A DNA stretch of 64,000 nucleotides from Gorsachius magnificus. Taxonomy: Eukaryota; Chordata; Aves; Pelecaniformes; Ardeidae. A model generated the notes under the pieces. It was not told where the DNA came from, made no database searches, and was given only the letters and a program-made list of their open reading frames with translations. The position numbers and the translations under genes are program-made. This document shows, in pieces, positions 1 to 13,700 of this stretch; position 1 is the stretch's first letter; the number at the start of each line of letters is the position of its first letter. The stretch lies in assembly GCA_034008185.1 (NCBI GenBank), contig CM067091.1:6489799-6553798 (forward strand), written 5' to 3'.

Positions 1-852
1 ACACATGTGAGCGTGTATGAAAGCGTGTGTGTACAGTGGCAAGAGGTGAGGGACACAAGTATGGGGGTGTGTGAGGGGCAAACAAGGGACACCGTGGGGT
101 GTGTGTCACTGTGTGCACGTGAGCAGGCAGCGAGAGACACCCTAGGGTGAAGAAGCACCTGTGAGTGTGAGTGTGCTGCCAGGTGCACACGCAGGTGGGA
201 ACAAGGGAAATACTGGGGGGTGTAAGTTGTAAGTGCTTATGAGTGTGTGTGCATGCAGGAGAGTGCAAATCCTTGTAAGCATGTGAGTGCACCCACAGGT
301 GTGGGGCAGGCAGTGAGGGATGCTCTTGGGTAGGTGCATACAAGTATGTGAATACAAGCAAGCGTAAATGCCTACAAGTGTGAGTACAAGGTGTGAGCCT
401 AGCAGCACATGTGGTGCCCGAGTCTCTAAGTGCCTTATAGCATATGACCATGAGCATGTAAGTGCCTACAAGCACATGAGCATATAAGCCAGCGTATAAA
501 CCCTAGAGGCATGTGAGCGTACAGGCTAGTGAGTATGTAAGTGAGCGTGTAAGCGCCTAACTGAGCACGGAAGTGTGAGAACGTGGCAGTGCCCACCAGC
601 GTGAGCGCAGGCAGCACGGGACACCGGTGCAAGTGCCATGAGTGTGTCTGTGCCCCAGGCTGCAGGCAGGCAATGAGGATCACTTTGGGGGGGGTGTGTG
701 TGGTGTGCCTGACTGGGTCTGTGAGCGTGTAACTGCCCAGGGATGTGTCTGACGGGTGTCTGGTGTCTCTGAGTGTGTGTGTGCATGCCAGCCTGTGCGA
801 GGGTGCGTGTCAGCCTGTGTGAGCGGGTTGGGGGTGTGGGGGGGGGTTAGTA
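1..852. repeat. Degenerate TG-rich repeat tract
   Basis: Irregular repeats built from GTGTGAG, GTGAGCGTGT, AAGTGCCTACAAGC and CATGAGCAT-like units. There is no stable period and no gene. The low-complexity frames on the minus strand (TH/LH-rich) are products of the repeat. Confidence 0.7.
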
Positions 853-1015
853 AGTTGCGTGAGGGTGTCAGTCGGTGTGAGCGTGTCAGTAAGTCTGTCA
901 GTGTGAGGGTGTCAGTCGGTGTGGCGTGTCAGTAAGTCTGTCAGTGTGAGGGTGTCAGTCGGTGTGAGCGTGTCAGTAAGTCTGTCAGTGTGAGGGTGTC
1001 AGTCGGTGTGTCGGT
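853..1015. repeat. 44-bp minisatellite, about 3.5 copies
   Basis: The unit contains GTGAGGGTGTCAGTCGGTGT then GAGCGTGTCAGTAAGTCTGTCA. It repeats with almost no change three times, with one copy short of one base, and a partial fourth that ends GTCGGTGTGTCGGTCGAAGTC. It abuts the CpG island directly. Confidence 0.9.
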
Positions 1016-1245
1016 CGAAGTCGGTCAGTGCGCCCCAGCCCGCGGTCGCCCCGGGGCCGCCCGTCCCGGCCGCTGCCCTCCCGCCTCCCGCCGGCCAGGC
1101 CGCCCCGCTGCCCGCCTCACAAAGCCCCGCGCGGGTCCCGGCCGGACACTCCCCGCCGCCACGGGCGCCCCGGCCCGCGGCAGCGCCCCCTGTCGGCAGG
1201 AGGAGCGCCAGCGGCGCGGGCGGGGCGCGCAAGATGGAGGCGGGT
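1015..1245 (+). promoter_or_regulatory. CpG-island promoter and putative first exon of an unidentified plus-strand gene
   Basis: GC content and CpG density rise sharply at about 1020 and fall after about 1245. There is a GGGCGGGGC Sp1-type box (1219-1227) and no TATA box. The sequence CAAGATGGAGGCGG (1230-1243) resembles the YY1 element found at the start of many housekeeping genes, and would encode MEAG from an ATG at 1234. A GTGAGG splice donor at 1246 follows immediately. The strand is C-rich before about 1190 and strongly G-rich afterwards, the skew expected for plus-strand transcription. I could not identify a second exon, so the gene and its protein are unknown and the four codons may be untranslated. 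Confidence 0.45.
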
Positions 1246-4200
1246 GTGAGGAGGGGGAAGTGGGGGTTTGGGGCTCCTCGGGAGGTTTTGGGGTTCTGGG
1301 AGGTGGCTTGGGGCGCGGGGAGGTGTGGGTGTGGGTGCCTGGTGGGGCCGTGAGGAGGCTTGAGGTGAGGGGTAAGCCAGGGTGGAGGGGGGATGAGGGG
1401 AGGAGGGGCTGAGGGGCGGGGGAGGGGTGGTGGATGGATGGATGAGGCAATCCGGGCCGGGAAGGGAGGTCAAGCCTGGGTGAAGCCATGGCGGGGCTGG
1501 GGTGAGGGACAGGAGCACCGGGGAAGGGGGTGGTGAGGCAGGGAGCCAGGGCAGGGAGGAGACGTCGGCCCCAGGGGAAGGTCTGTCCCTTAAAGTGGAT
1601 GGAAAAACAGCCGGGCAGGCTGCCCGCCTGGGCTGGAGAGGGGCATGGGGGCCAGCGCTGGGTCTCCATAACACCGCTGTTCCTGGAGTCACTTCATGCC
1701 CGAGGATCTCAGCTCTTTCCGAAAAGGGATAGTGAGTTTCCAGCCCCTTTAGTGGGGCAAGAAAATGAGGCCTATTGCGTACTCCCCAAGTTTCACGTAT
1801 GAGAAGACAAATACAGCAAACCCCAAATTCCCTAATTGAAAGATTCTTGTGTTTTCTAAGTCAGAGACAGGGGTTGAATTCATTTTAGCACTCCAAGCGG
1901 ACAACCCGGGCCCCCACGCATCATGGGATTGCCTTAAAAAAATCGTGAGGCTTTGAAATGAAGAAAAGAATTAATTACTTCATGTAGTAGTACACAGGCC
2001 TGGGCTGTGCTCTGCATAAGTATCCTGGAAACTCATTGCGTATCCCAAATAATTTGGTGTAGCAAAGGGATAGCATTCCTACCACTGTGGTGTTTTAAAA
2101 GCACTTTGGTCACCTCTGCAAGGTTTTCTCACAAGAGCTGGAGGTGCTGAAATAAGCTGCATGGAAGTTTTTCAGCTCTCTGTTGTGAATGTGCAGCTCA
2201 GACCATTGCTGTTGGTGCTGGCACGTGGTTTAAAAGTCGGACACTTGTTGGCAATGTCAGCAGAAGGCTCAGTGTGGTTTACTGGGGTGAGGTTTGTGAG
2301 AGGCCATAATCCCTGATCCCCTCCACCCAACAGGGCAGAAGCTGTGCTCCGGATCCCAGCCAAACCGGGGCTGCCCAACCTCTGAGGTCAGACCACTGTG
2401 TCTTCACTTGGCAGGCAAGAGATTCAGTCTTTGGGGTCGTCAGCCCAGCACATGGGGTTGGACTGGATATGGTGCAATCCTCCCACTTCTCCTGTTTACT
2501 TCCCCAGGTCTTTGACAGCAAGGGTGGCAATTCCATGAGCAAATGAGACCACTAGTTATGACGGAGCAGAGACGAGTGGACCTGAGCACTGAGTGCTGCG
2601 TGCTTGTGAGCTGGTTGGTATTTTGTCATCACCCAACACTGCAGCTGTGGTCACGGGAGCTTTGCTTTGTGAGCCCTGTACCCTCTTATGGAAAGCCAGG
2701 CATGGGGCAGAGCTGCTAAAGCTCTGGCTGTGGTTGTGCAGTCACTGCAGCATGCCATAAATACAGCTGATGATGACAGGGACACTCCAAACCTTCTGTA
2801 CTATTTATTGCCTCTGGCAGCCGGGTCTCGGCGAGCAGAGGTGTTGCTCTGCTGTTTGTAGCCCGTGAGAGGGCAGCACAAGGCCGCCGGTTGTTGATTG
2901 GGGGTTTTCAGGTGGTGAAATTGGGCATCCTTGTAGTGCGATGAGAGCAGTACGGGGCAATGGAGCCAAGCCTCTGAAACTCCTTCTGAAGCAACGTGTG
3001 AATGTTTGCTTCAGTCTCACCCCAGACCATCCTCATTCCAGTGCTTAATGTGTGCAACCAACCAGGAGTAGAATGAAAAGTTATTCACTCTGCTTTTCCC
3101 TGTGGATGAAAAGCGGAATGAACGTCGACCCTTACTACCTTTCTACAGGAGACTGTGAAAATCCTTCCTCTTCATACTGGGCAGGATCTGTATCTCTATC
3201 ATCATTCTGCAGCATGGCCAGTACTGATTGCCCTAGAATATCAACTCTTCAGCAATGATGGGTGTCCAAGAATCGTAAGATTAAAAACATATTTACAGTT
3301 TGATTTATTTGTTTTCTGATTTTTGAGTCCCTAGGGTACCCTCAGGTCATTTTTCCAAGTTCTTTCCTACAACATTGCAAAATCTGGCATAAAATCGAGA
3401 CAGCTAGAAAGACCCACAGCTGATAACTCTGTTGAATAAAGACCTTCAAGTTGTCAAGTAGCACTTTTTGTGCCTTGGTGTCACTGGCAACCTGGTCTCT
3501 TGAAAATTCACCTTCTTTGGAGTCCCTGCTGAGACTGCCTTTCAGGTGTCAGCTTTCAAGATGTTTTTTTTTTTTGCAACATGGCAATTCATCCACTGGT
3601 TAGCACTGAGCTCTGCTTTGCGGAGCCTACAAAGCTGTCACTCATTCTCTGTTATTACCTTACAACTATTCAAGTTTGTTCTCTGTCATTTGATGAAGCG
3701 AGTCCAGTATCTTTAATAACTCCTTTCCATTTTTCCTTCCAGCTGAGTAATACGGAACTTGCTTTTCCTGGGATAATCCATAGAGATGGATGTCGGACAA
3801 TGAAAATGCAAAAGGAAGCCAGGATCATGTGATTGTGTTGGACCAAGAGAAAGTAAGAATTTTATATTCAGTGTTATATCTGAAGTGACTGCTGTTTATG
3901 CACCTAACCTTGTGACAGAGCAAAAACACTGCCAGAAGAATATTATTACCTGAAAAACTGTTTATTTCCCCTTAAAAATTTGTGAACTGGCAAAGAGGCA
4001 GCAGCTCATAATAGGAAGCCATGGGGATTCCTCTCTCCTGTGTGTGGATGTCAGTAGTGAGAGCTGAAACATCTGTATATCTTGTCACCTCTGCTGGGAC
4101 AGTAGTGATTTCTTGGCCTAGGAACTTGGTCCTGAAAACTGCTGAGTAAATTCCAATTGGCATTTACTGGAATCCACTGGAGGGGTGATCCTAGAGCCCC

Positions 4201-6414
4201 CCCGCAGGACTGGGTAATGCTGGGGGGCTGTTTCTTAGCTGGTCACAAGGAGCTTAGCCTGTTGAAGGGCCCAATCCTGTGAGCTTCAGAGCTCTTTTGA
4301 CTCTCAGTAACATTCATTGGAGTTAAGGGTCACTCAGTACCTCCCGGGAGGAGGCCCTGAGTGGTCTCAGCTTTTAAAATTAATGGTTTTGAGCATGAGA
4401 ATCTGGCCTGGGAGATTTTAATTTTAATTTTCTATTTTTAGCTTGAGCTTGAAACTGACTCAAATAGTTTTTCTGCTCTTAGTACTGTATATTACTGTGT
4501 TAGAGCCTTCCCCGTTGCCAGTCTCACAGGCGCCAAGTCCATCCTCCCTCTTGCACAATTGCAGCCAATAGCCTGAGATCAGGGATGAATTTGCCCAGGG
4601 ATAATTGAAATAATAAATAAAATTAAAGAAATAAAGATACATGAAGCAAAACTTTGAGCTTGGAATGGCTTCTGAGATACTGAAAGTAATTTAAGTAATC
4701 CAGGAGAAAATACTCAATGAAATCTGTTTTCCATTATTGCACGAGATGGTATGTCTTAAAATGTGATCAAAACCATTTTTTTCTATGATGAAGATAACGC
4801 AGTTTGAAGTGATATAGAGATCTTGGATCTTTTTTTTTAATGTAATATTTACAATTTATTGTAGACTTGACATTTTCATTTATTTATTGATAAGACTTGC
4901 TGTTCCTATCTTGATCTCACAGCAAGTAAAAATAATCTCTGACCGAGATCTAGCTACCAGTGGTATTTTTGAAGGAAGTGGTAGTAAAAGCTTATTATTG
5001 ATACTTCTGTGCCTGCTAGTTTCCTTTTCCAGACCCCGTTTGTTGTATATCATCACAGCACAGTGGAAGAGACCTGATGTTCTCTCTTGCCTTGTATTTA
5101 AGGAAAAGTGAAGACACTTACGTGATAGTCCTGTGTTCATTCATATTTCTCTGGTATTGTGGGTTTTGTAAGATTCCCCAACAACGCCAAGATTGAATAG
5201 GACAAAGAGAATCCATTCCTGTTCCTTTAAAAGGAAAATCTTTCAAGCTTGACTAGCTTCTGAGCTGAATGGCTGTGAGCAACAATATATAGAGTTCAGC
5301 ATGGAGAATACCTACACACATCAAGCAGGGCTAGAGGAGCTTATTCCCAGGTCTGTCAGTTTTCCCCTCTATGAGAATACATGCTCCCCTTGCTGGTTTT
5401 GCATTCCTATTCCCACACCATCAGCCGATCCCCGTTCCTCTGTAGTTTTTATCCACTTCATATCTTCACTGAGGGATGTCCTTACTCACTCCTCTGAGGG
5501 AATTTCTTTGGAGGCCTCATCTATCCCCACAGGGGTCAAATAATAGAGCGCCGTGTCTCACTGCACCAGGATTCAGCAAGGGCCCGTCTTGGATTGTGGA
5601 TGTCATTTGCCAGGAGTTGGGTCAAAAAAGAAGTCGTTGTTTCTTATTTTATTCCTTGGTACTACAGGGAATTCACCCTCAGGGAATTTATGAAAATGTC
5701 AGTAGGTCAAATAAGAGTGTTCCGGATGTTCACAGTAATAATTTACTAGCTGGCAGGGCTCATTTGTTTACATCCTCCATAAGGATCCCATGAGACAGAC
5801 TTAATCCTGGGTTTGGATATTTGATTGAGAGGAGCTCTTGGGGTATCTGCCAGGATGTTTGTAGTCCATATGCAGTCAGTTGTGGGATCTTATGCCAATG
5901 ATGTTTTAAGGTAAAATAAATAAATAGGCTTTTTCACCTCATCAGTGAGCATGCCATGTAACTCCAAAAGTGGTTCAGCTAATGACTCAATACAAACACT
6001 TCTGATGTTGCTGAAAACAGAAGCCCCAGTCTGTTTAAATTGTTACTGTCCCATTTCAAGGCAACAGAACACCCAGCAGGTCTTGCAAATGCGTTGTTTA
6101 AATGGAGCCAGCACAGGAGAAGGCACAGTGCATCAGCTGGCAGGGAAAGAGGGGAGGAGGTGGAGGCTGTGTAGCATGGGCATCCTGCACTAATGGGGAG
6201 AGACAATGGACTCACCAAGATGTCCATCTGGGATACAGCATGGCTGGAAGGTGGCAGTGCCAGTTGACCAGTCGTCATTGCAGCAGCTTGCACTCCACAG
6301 CACGCAGCTGTGTATATGTGGGGCAGTGCAGCATGCGTGGGAGAAGATCCACTCTTCACTTTAGGCTTCTAACTGAAGCACTTCAAGCAGGTGCCTGGAG
6401 CTAAGGGGCTAAAT

Positions 6415-6485
6415 CAGGGTTTGTTTCTCTTTATCCCTCCTGTAAAATGCAGATAACAGCAATTTGTATTGGCTTCACTCTTCCC
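6415..6485 (+). mobile_element. MIR-like SINE fragment
   Basis: TCTCTTTATCCCTCCTGTAA followed by AATGCAGATAACAGCAA resembles the MIR core segment CTCATCTGTAAAATGGGGAT-AATAACAG. Only the core is visible. Confidence 0.4.
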
Positions 6486-7958
6486 AAGCTCCTAGCAGCA
6501 TACGAAGTATTCAGTTTAATCTTCATTGAGCGTGTCTTTTGCACTCTGTTGCTGTGAGTTAAAACCTGGAATCAGGGGGAGCATGACACCCACATCATGA
6601 AGCAATGGTGAAGCTGGGGATTGGGTGGAAGAGCAGAAGCATGTGGTGATTTGGTCCCAGTTATGTGACATCTGGCTCTACTTGGTGCTGTCTGCTACCT
6701 GCAGCCTGAAAACTAAACTGAAAACATCGCAGCAATTGTAGATTGCTGGAAATGTCTTTTGCGCAGCCCCACAAATGGTCATTGATCAGAAAAATAACGT
6801 GTGTAGTTGTAACGTGAGGGACTTGTGGGTTTGTTTCTGGAGCAGTTACAAATCGTACCCTTGCTCAGATGCTGCTGGAGAACCAGCAAGGAGGCTTCTT
6901 GGGGAACCATCAGGGCTCATTTGTCTTTTCTGTCTCTCCAGGAGCTTGTGCAGTTGAATTAGCATTTACTGTTGGTACATTCCTTCCTACAAGTACAGAA
7001 AAGGTGTGTCAGGTTCTCCTGGACAACTGTTCTGACAGCAAGGAAAACCAGAGTGGGTTTATAAATGAAGGGTGGGAAATAGCTCAGTAGTGGCATAGCA
7101 GAGAAGGAAGCAGAGGTTTTAGTGGACCACAGGCCGAATATGATTCAACAGTTGGTGCTTTGTAAAAAAAGACTAATTTTATTCTGGCATGTATTAGCAG
7201 GAAAGTCATGTGAGACACAGGGTAATTAATCATGCCATTCTGGTAGGCATTGGTGCTCCCAGCTTTGAGCACTAAGGAAGAGAAGAACACACTGGAGACC
7301 AAAGGAGAGCAAGAAGAACAACCAGAGGTCTAAAACTCTGGACCTAGGGAGGAAGCTGAAAGAACTGGTTTTATTTAATCCAGATGTCAAAGATGAAGCG
7401 TAGGGTTTGCTAAGGACAGTCTTCCAATGAGTGAAAGGTAAGAGGGCTGACTCGGTTCTCCTCTAACTTTGCTCCGGGCAGGATAGGAAGGCTGCTAAAC
7501 TTCCAGCAAAACACATTTCAATGGGGTTTTTGCAGAAGGTTCCTTCTTATTAGGCAGTAGGCTTCACATGGGACTCTTTGTGTGGTTTTTATAAGTACAT
7601 CAGAGAACTCCCTAAATATGGTATACCTATGCTTGATAATGCATGTGGGGGGATTGGATCATTTTGCTAGCGATGAGGAAAGATTGCTCTTGCTCTGTGC
7701 TTGGAACACGATTCAGTGACATCAAGGAGCAGCAAATTTGAATGGGTGGGAGAGGTATATTTGCATACAGGGAGCTGGCTTGCAGAAATGTCAATGCCAT
7801 GTGCAAATCTCCCATTGACTCCAGTAATTTCTCAGGTTTACAATGTGTCACTGGAACAGAGTATGCAGACTAAAACAGAATAAACCAAAACCTGACCGTT
7901 TCTGTGAATGAGACTACCACAGTTACAATCATGAGGTAAATGATCTCAGGGGAATTCT

Positions 7959-7994
7959 CTAAGGATCTGAATCTTACTAAGGATCTGAACCTTA
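7959..7994. repeat. 18-bp tandem duplication
   Basis: CTAAGGATCTGAATCTTA is followed immediately by CTAAGGATCTGAACCTTA, one mismatch. Confidence 0.9.
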
Positions 7995-10514
7995 TATTTA
8001 AAAAAAATAAACCGGTCCTAATGAATGAGGAAAAGGAGGGGATATTCACACCTCTTCCAGGGTGGGATACCTGTGTTTTTGTGTACTGCAGGGTATATTA
8101 AATCTGTAAGGCTGACCTGAGGGTATCTGGGTGTAGTAAACGCTATAAATGCCTGAAATTCCCTGGATTTGATGGAGCAGTACCCATTTTGGGGGGGCAG
8201 GAAGGGAACATTCTGCTCCAAAGAGGCCAACTGAACCGATTATTTCAGTGAGCAGAGACCCTGTAGCCACTCATGTCTTTTCTTGGTTGCCAACAGTACT
8301 GTTCACCAAGAGCTTCTTTCTGAGAGACGGTTGATTGCTGAACATTTCAGAGAAATCAATCAAACATTTAGATTGCTTCTCTGATTCCAAAAAACACGGA
8401 TTGGGGAATTAGGCTGTGAATCTTGAAGAGTTTTCTCCTAAGTGTAAAGAGGATAAAACCTTGCTATTGGAACTCTTTGGCTTGGGGTTCCAGAAGTAAA
8501 CTGTAGTTTACTTATTTCTGTTCATAAGGTTTTCAGCAGGTCTTGGTATTGGGGCAGAAATGCAATGAGAAGACTTTTCTTGAGCTTGCTCTTGTTTTAG
8601 TGAATGCTGACAAACTTAATGGCCCATAGATGTTCCCTCTTTTTCAGCCCCAAAGCTCAAGGTGAGGGTTTTCATAGGCTTGAGTTCTGCAGCAAAGGTT
8701 TTATTTGTTTTTTTTTTTTTAAATTTCAACCCAGCCAGTTTCTCCTATTTTAGTGTTCTTGGTATTGAAGATAAATTGAGATAATTTCAAATCCTCTGAA
8801 GTGGTTTTCCAGGTATTCTTTGGCTTTGATGAAAGAGACCTAGTGTCCATATAAAAAGCATCCAGGAAAAAATGATTAATTTCCTTCTTTTGTGTGGCAG
8901 AGGAGCTAACTCTGCCACCACCGCTGCAGCTGGCACATGGTGAACAACTTTGATCTCCTTGCTTGCCTTTGAACCACTTGCAAGCCCTGAAGCTCTTTGG
9001 TTCTTCATTGAGCAGTATTGCTTTCGGAACTTACGCCTGTTAGCTCAGGACAAGACCTAAGGAAATACAACCAAAAGGCCCATAAAGGTGTCTGGTTTTA
9101 AAGTTACCACTACCCATGGTGAAAGCCCTCTTGTCTCCTGCTGTTAGACTGGAAATTCAACTGTGGACAACTCCATCTTATGGGATGAAGGAGAGTATGT
9201 GGGTCATGTTACTCTACAGGGAACTGCAAATCTTGGTTGATCGTTTCCACCACTTTGAGGATCACAGGTATTCATTGAAAGATGCATCTGAGAAGTTGGA
9301 CCAGTGAGTTATTTTTGATTTGTCAGCAGGTACAGTTCCAGAGGGGGCGCAGAGATGAAAGGCAGATGGGTTCCGTCCTTTTAACCACCCTATTGTTCTC
9401 CTATTTGTAGTGAGTTACTGGTTCTTGGACAAGGTGGGAAGAGTCTGTGGGATTTAGTTCTTTAACAAAAGCATCCTTTCTCCACAGTCTTAATTACTCA
9501 TTTGTGCCAAATGGGGAATGAGAAACAGAGTTTAAGGATCTAATTAACATTTGCTTCTCCTTTCAACAGATCAGTCTTTACACTCAAAACTCTGGGATAA
9601 AACTCTTTTCACTTACTTTCTAGTCATCTGAGAATCCTCCAGCCTCCACAGAATCTGAATTTCCAGTTTAGGAAAACAAATTAACAAAAAAGCAAGGTTA
9701 GAAATAATATCCTGCTACTTTATAAAAGGACAAATGTCATTCTTTTCAAAATGTATCTTCTTTTTAGCCCAGCAGTGGTTACTGTGCATGCCACGGGAAG
9801 TACCTGTTAACATTAAAGCTTCATAAATCTTTTGTTTTGACATAGCTAGAGTGGGCACAGCTTAAAAAATATATATTTTATCCTGATTTTGCTTATTTCC
9901 ATCCAGAAATAGGTAATAAAAGGTGCCATTATAACAATCTGACTCTGTCTAAGTAAGGCAGTATTACCTCTACCGCCATAGACTGGCATAATTAAAATTG
10001 TGTTGAAAAGCCATAGGTTAAGGTTATTGCTTTGGACATATACCAACGAATGTTACATTTTTTTTAAAAAGCATTGCTTCTGAGAAATAAGGACTACAGG
10101 ATTTGATTCAAAGTTCTTAATTTTGGAAAGCATTTTGAGGTTTGCTAAAGGTGCCATATTTAGTCATAAAAATAACAAAATGAAAAATACAGAACTGTAT
10201 TTATAGTAAGAATAATGAAGATTTATAGGGTAATGATAGTTGCAGTGCTCCTAGCCTCGGAAGTCTGTATTGAACAGAGTGATTGAATGTTTGGCTTTTA
10301 AAAAGAGAGAGAAAAAAACAAAAAACAGATGAATAATGAAAAACAAATCCTTTCTCTGGTGAAAAGCCAAACCTGTGTTTTGAAAATTAAATTTTTTTTG
10401 GGTTAAGCAGTGAAAAAATGGACTTGATCTTTGCAACAGCTTGGATTTATTATTGGAACCAGTTAGCTGTGCCATAGAGGAGAGGAATTTTCTGGTAATT
10501 AGAGCAAGAAACTG

Positions 10515-10710
10515 GGAGTCAGAAGCAGTAGGGTCTGTTTCTGGCTCGGGCACTAGCACGCTATGTAGCCTTGGGAAACATGCTGCCTCATTTGTACCTT
10601 GGCTTTCCCATCTATGAAATGGGGCTAAAGAAATATTTCAACCTCACAAATTGCATGCACTAATTAAAGAACATTTCCACAGCACCTTGAGGTCTTTACT
10701 GCTAGAGGAT
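10515..10710 (+). mobile_element. Ancient MIR-like SINE
   Basis: The block runs CTGGCTCGGGCACTAGCACG, TATGTAGCCTTGGGAAACATGC, TTTCCCATCTATGAAATGGG, then a 3' section CACAGCACCTTGAGGTCTTTACTG. This order matches the MIR core and amniote MIR tail (…TGACCTTGGGCAAGT…, CATCTGTAAAATGGGGATAA, AGCGCTTTGAGATC). It is degenerate with age. Confidence 0.65.
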
Positions 10711-13700
10711 GGATTTTCACAAGCATGTGCTTCAAACCCTTTTGAAAAATCCTGCCCTAAACATTTACAAACCTGATTGCCCAGATTCCTAATCCACCTG
10801 TGGGCATCTAATTGCAAAGGGCCTGATTTCCACAAGTTTGTCTGCTGATGAAGAAGAGCATGATGGGGAGTGTTTTCTCACTGGACTATGAAAACGGGGG
10901 AATAACAGGATTCCCTCCCGCTGGAATCCTGCCATTTAGCTTGGCCAATTTCACCCGCTCCCCCCTGCTCCCCAGCATTAACATGTAATCCCCACAGGCT
11001 CCCATGCTCCGAATGCTGCGGCTCCGTTGCAGCCCTCCCAGAGGCAGCTGCAAAGAGGCAGGTGGGAAATGATCAGCTTAGTTAGTACGTGCGACTGGCG
11101 GTCTCTGGAGGGTGCAGAAATGCTCCTTGCCCTGCTGGATGCAGCTTCCTTAGGAAAGCAGCAATCAGAATTAATTTGAGTAATAGCTGCACATCCTTAC
11201 TGGGGTTACCACCAGTATCCCTGAGGCCCCGTATCTGATTTGGCTTGGATCTCCCAGCGGTTCAATTTCTAAATCACCATCTGTCAGCATTAGAGCTACT
11301 CGGCCGCCCCTTCCTTCGGACGATGCCGTGGTCCATGAGTAAAAGGAATGCCATTTGCCTTGGACGGCATCCCTCCCCGAAGTAGAGGAAACGCGCACTG
11401 ACAAGACAGGAAATTCTTGTGTACCGCAAGGACCTGGAGCTTGCCTCTCGCCTTCCTGTGGGCCTTACCCAAGTTTCAGCCTGGGTGTTTAAAGATTATT
11501 AATAGCAATAGTTACATTAACAGCTTTATGTTCTTCTTCTGTCAACGAAGTTTTTTCTTCATGTGAGGCTTTCTGGTTGTTTTTATTCAAAGTAGCCAGA
11601 GACAGACCCAAGAATGTGGTGGTGTTGCAGTACAATGATCCGTTCGAGCTAATGGGCAGCCAAGAGGGGATTTCGCTTTATGGAAGGCTCTCAGTCAGAA
11701 GTGGACAGGCTCTGGAGTCTCCAGTGCAAAACAAATAGCTCCAAACTGGGGCAGGCTTAGCACAGTGAAGGATTTTCTTTCACAAGTATTTCTTTTCAGC
11801 AGCACCGCGCTTCCAGAATGCAGTCACTTTCTCCTTGCTACGGCTGATCATTCCTGCGCCTGCACTGTTCCCCTCTCTCATCCTGTTGTACCTTTTGTGT
11901 GGCTGTGTGATGGCCTAGCTAGGGAATTATCTCAATTTAAAAAGAAAAAAGAATGAAATCCCCCTTTTTTGGTTTTCCTTTCCATTAGGTTATTTTTATT
12001 TCAGGTCAGTTCCCTAATCCGTATTTCAGCTGCAGAAACAAGTCGTAGAGACAGTGAGAGGGTGACAAGGGGCAGAAATATGGGAGCTGCTTAAGCCAGT
12101 GCTTCTGCTGAAATGAATGCTTGTGCAATGAGAGGCTAAGCCTGGACCAAGAGAAGCTCTCTTTTGCCCTGTCTTGAGTCATGAGGACCTCAAAGTGAGT
12201 CTTGGCTGCAGCAGTGAGCAAGACGTATGCGTGTGGTTGGGTGTTTGTGTCCAAGGAGACAGTTTGTGTCTTCAGCGTTTGGTCACTGGGTAGAAAGCTC
12301 TGCTCATCTTTGGGCATAAAAGCTCTGCCATGGTCAACAAGCTCACAGACTGGCTCTAGGTTTGCAGGAAAAAAAAAAAAGGTTATTTGGAGACTGGGAA
12401 ATGCTAGGTTCACTGCATTTCAGAAGGAGTGTGACTTTTTAAAGTCAGTCCTGCACGTTCAATAATTAGTGCGTTACTTTTCATTCTTTAAAGTGCACCT
12501 CTCTGTGTAACACGACAAGTTGTGCTCACGTAGGCAAGTAATTGGTTGTCACCCTAGCCAGAGTTGGTATCTGACTAATGGTCCAACAGGTGGCAACGTT
12601 TTGGTGGTTACTGGGGAACTCATAAAGGTGTTCTTACAAAATCTCTGGGGTACAAGCATTCAGATACAGGGAAGAGAAGTCTTAGTTTTTAAGTGTGCTA
12701 AGTACGTCCTGCAAATTAACAATTTCATCTTCTCCTGCTCTCTGCTGGAGTTGCTGGTGCTTGGCGCCTGCCAGAAGAGATCTGTAGCTGGCATCTAGGT
12801 GAGCTGTTCTGCTGTCTTTGGGGAAAGGTGTATTTTGTCTAGCGAAGCAAGGGAAGGAGTGTTTGGAAACACGAGCGCTGACCTCTACAACATCTGCACT
12901 GACAGAAGGAGTTAAACTGGGCTTATGGGCTGAGCAGTTTGTGGGCTGGTTCTCTCCTGAAAGACTTTTTCACAGGAAGAAGGACAGAGAAGAGTAAGAG
13001 TTCAACTTTGTTTATCCCAGATTTCTTCTGGAGTGTAATATGCATTGTAAACAACTTTCTTCATAGAAAAGTATGTGCATGAAGCCTGTTCTGATTTATT
13101 TTCTCTGTTGTTCAGATTTAGCCCAAAGTGGTACAAGTTCCTAGTTTTCCCTAAATGTTAATGCTTTTAAAAATAAGCCCAACATGTAATTTCACTTACC
13201 GTGGGCTTTGTGTTTGTCACGCAGAACAATAGCCGCAGCAGAACACAAGCTCTGAACGGCCACCCTGAATACATGCTAGCATCGTTTCCAGGGCAGGGTC
13301 AGAGCGAGAACCCATAACCCTGCACAATGTGAACAAACCTGGGGTTGCTCTCTCGGTCTGGACCCACCAATTCCCTTTTTTGGGTGCCTGGGCTGTCAGC
13401 TTGCTTTATTCCTCCTTCCTCTCTGTTGTGTGGGGTGGCGTATCGCTGCCGAGGAGGGGGAGATCAGAGGCATTCTTTTCGTATGATCAGGCTGAATCTC
13501 TCTTTTTGTTGATTTCATAATGCCTGGGAGAGCAACTGCGGCTCCCTCCTGGGACCAAACTCAACCCCTAACAAGGCTTCCTTTCTCCTGACGTCTCTGC
13601 TGACCTTCGTTTCACTCTTAACTTGCTGTGTCAACTTGACAACCCTGGAGCGCGCCCTGACCTTGCAGCATCGCTGCAGAAGTCGCTAAGAGTGAGTGGG

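Noticed and set aside
1025..1692. Overlapping Pro-rich open frames on the minus strand (191-214 codons)
   Set aside because: They arise from C-rich complement of the G-skewed CpG-island and intron sequence; no recognisable protein.
2450..2500. GGGGTTGGACTGGATATGGTG, possible CR1 fragment
   Set aside because: Only the GGTTGGACT-GAT core matches; the rest diverges from CR1.
6942..7003. Exon-like block with a fine acceptor (CTTTTCTGTCTCTCCAG) and a GTGTGT donor
   Set aside because: Only one frame is open and its peptide is unrecognised; no partner exon with matching phase was found.
9116..9307. 63-codon open frame with a protein-like composition
   Set aside because: No family recognised, poor flanking splice sites, no neighbours.
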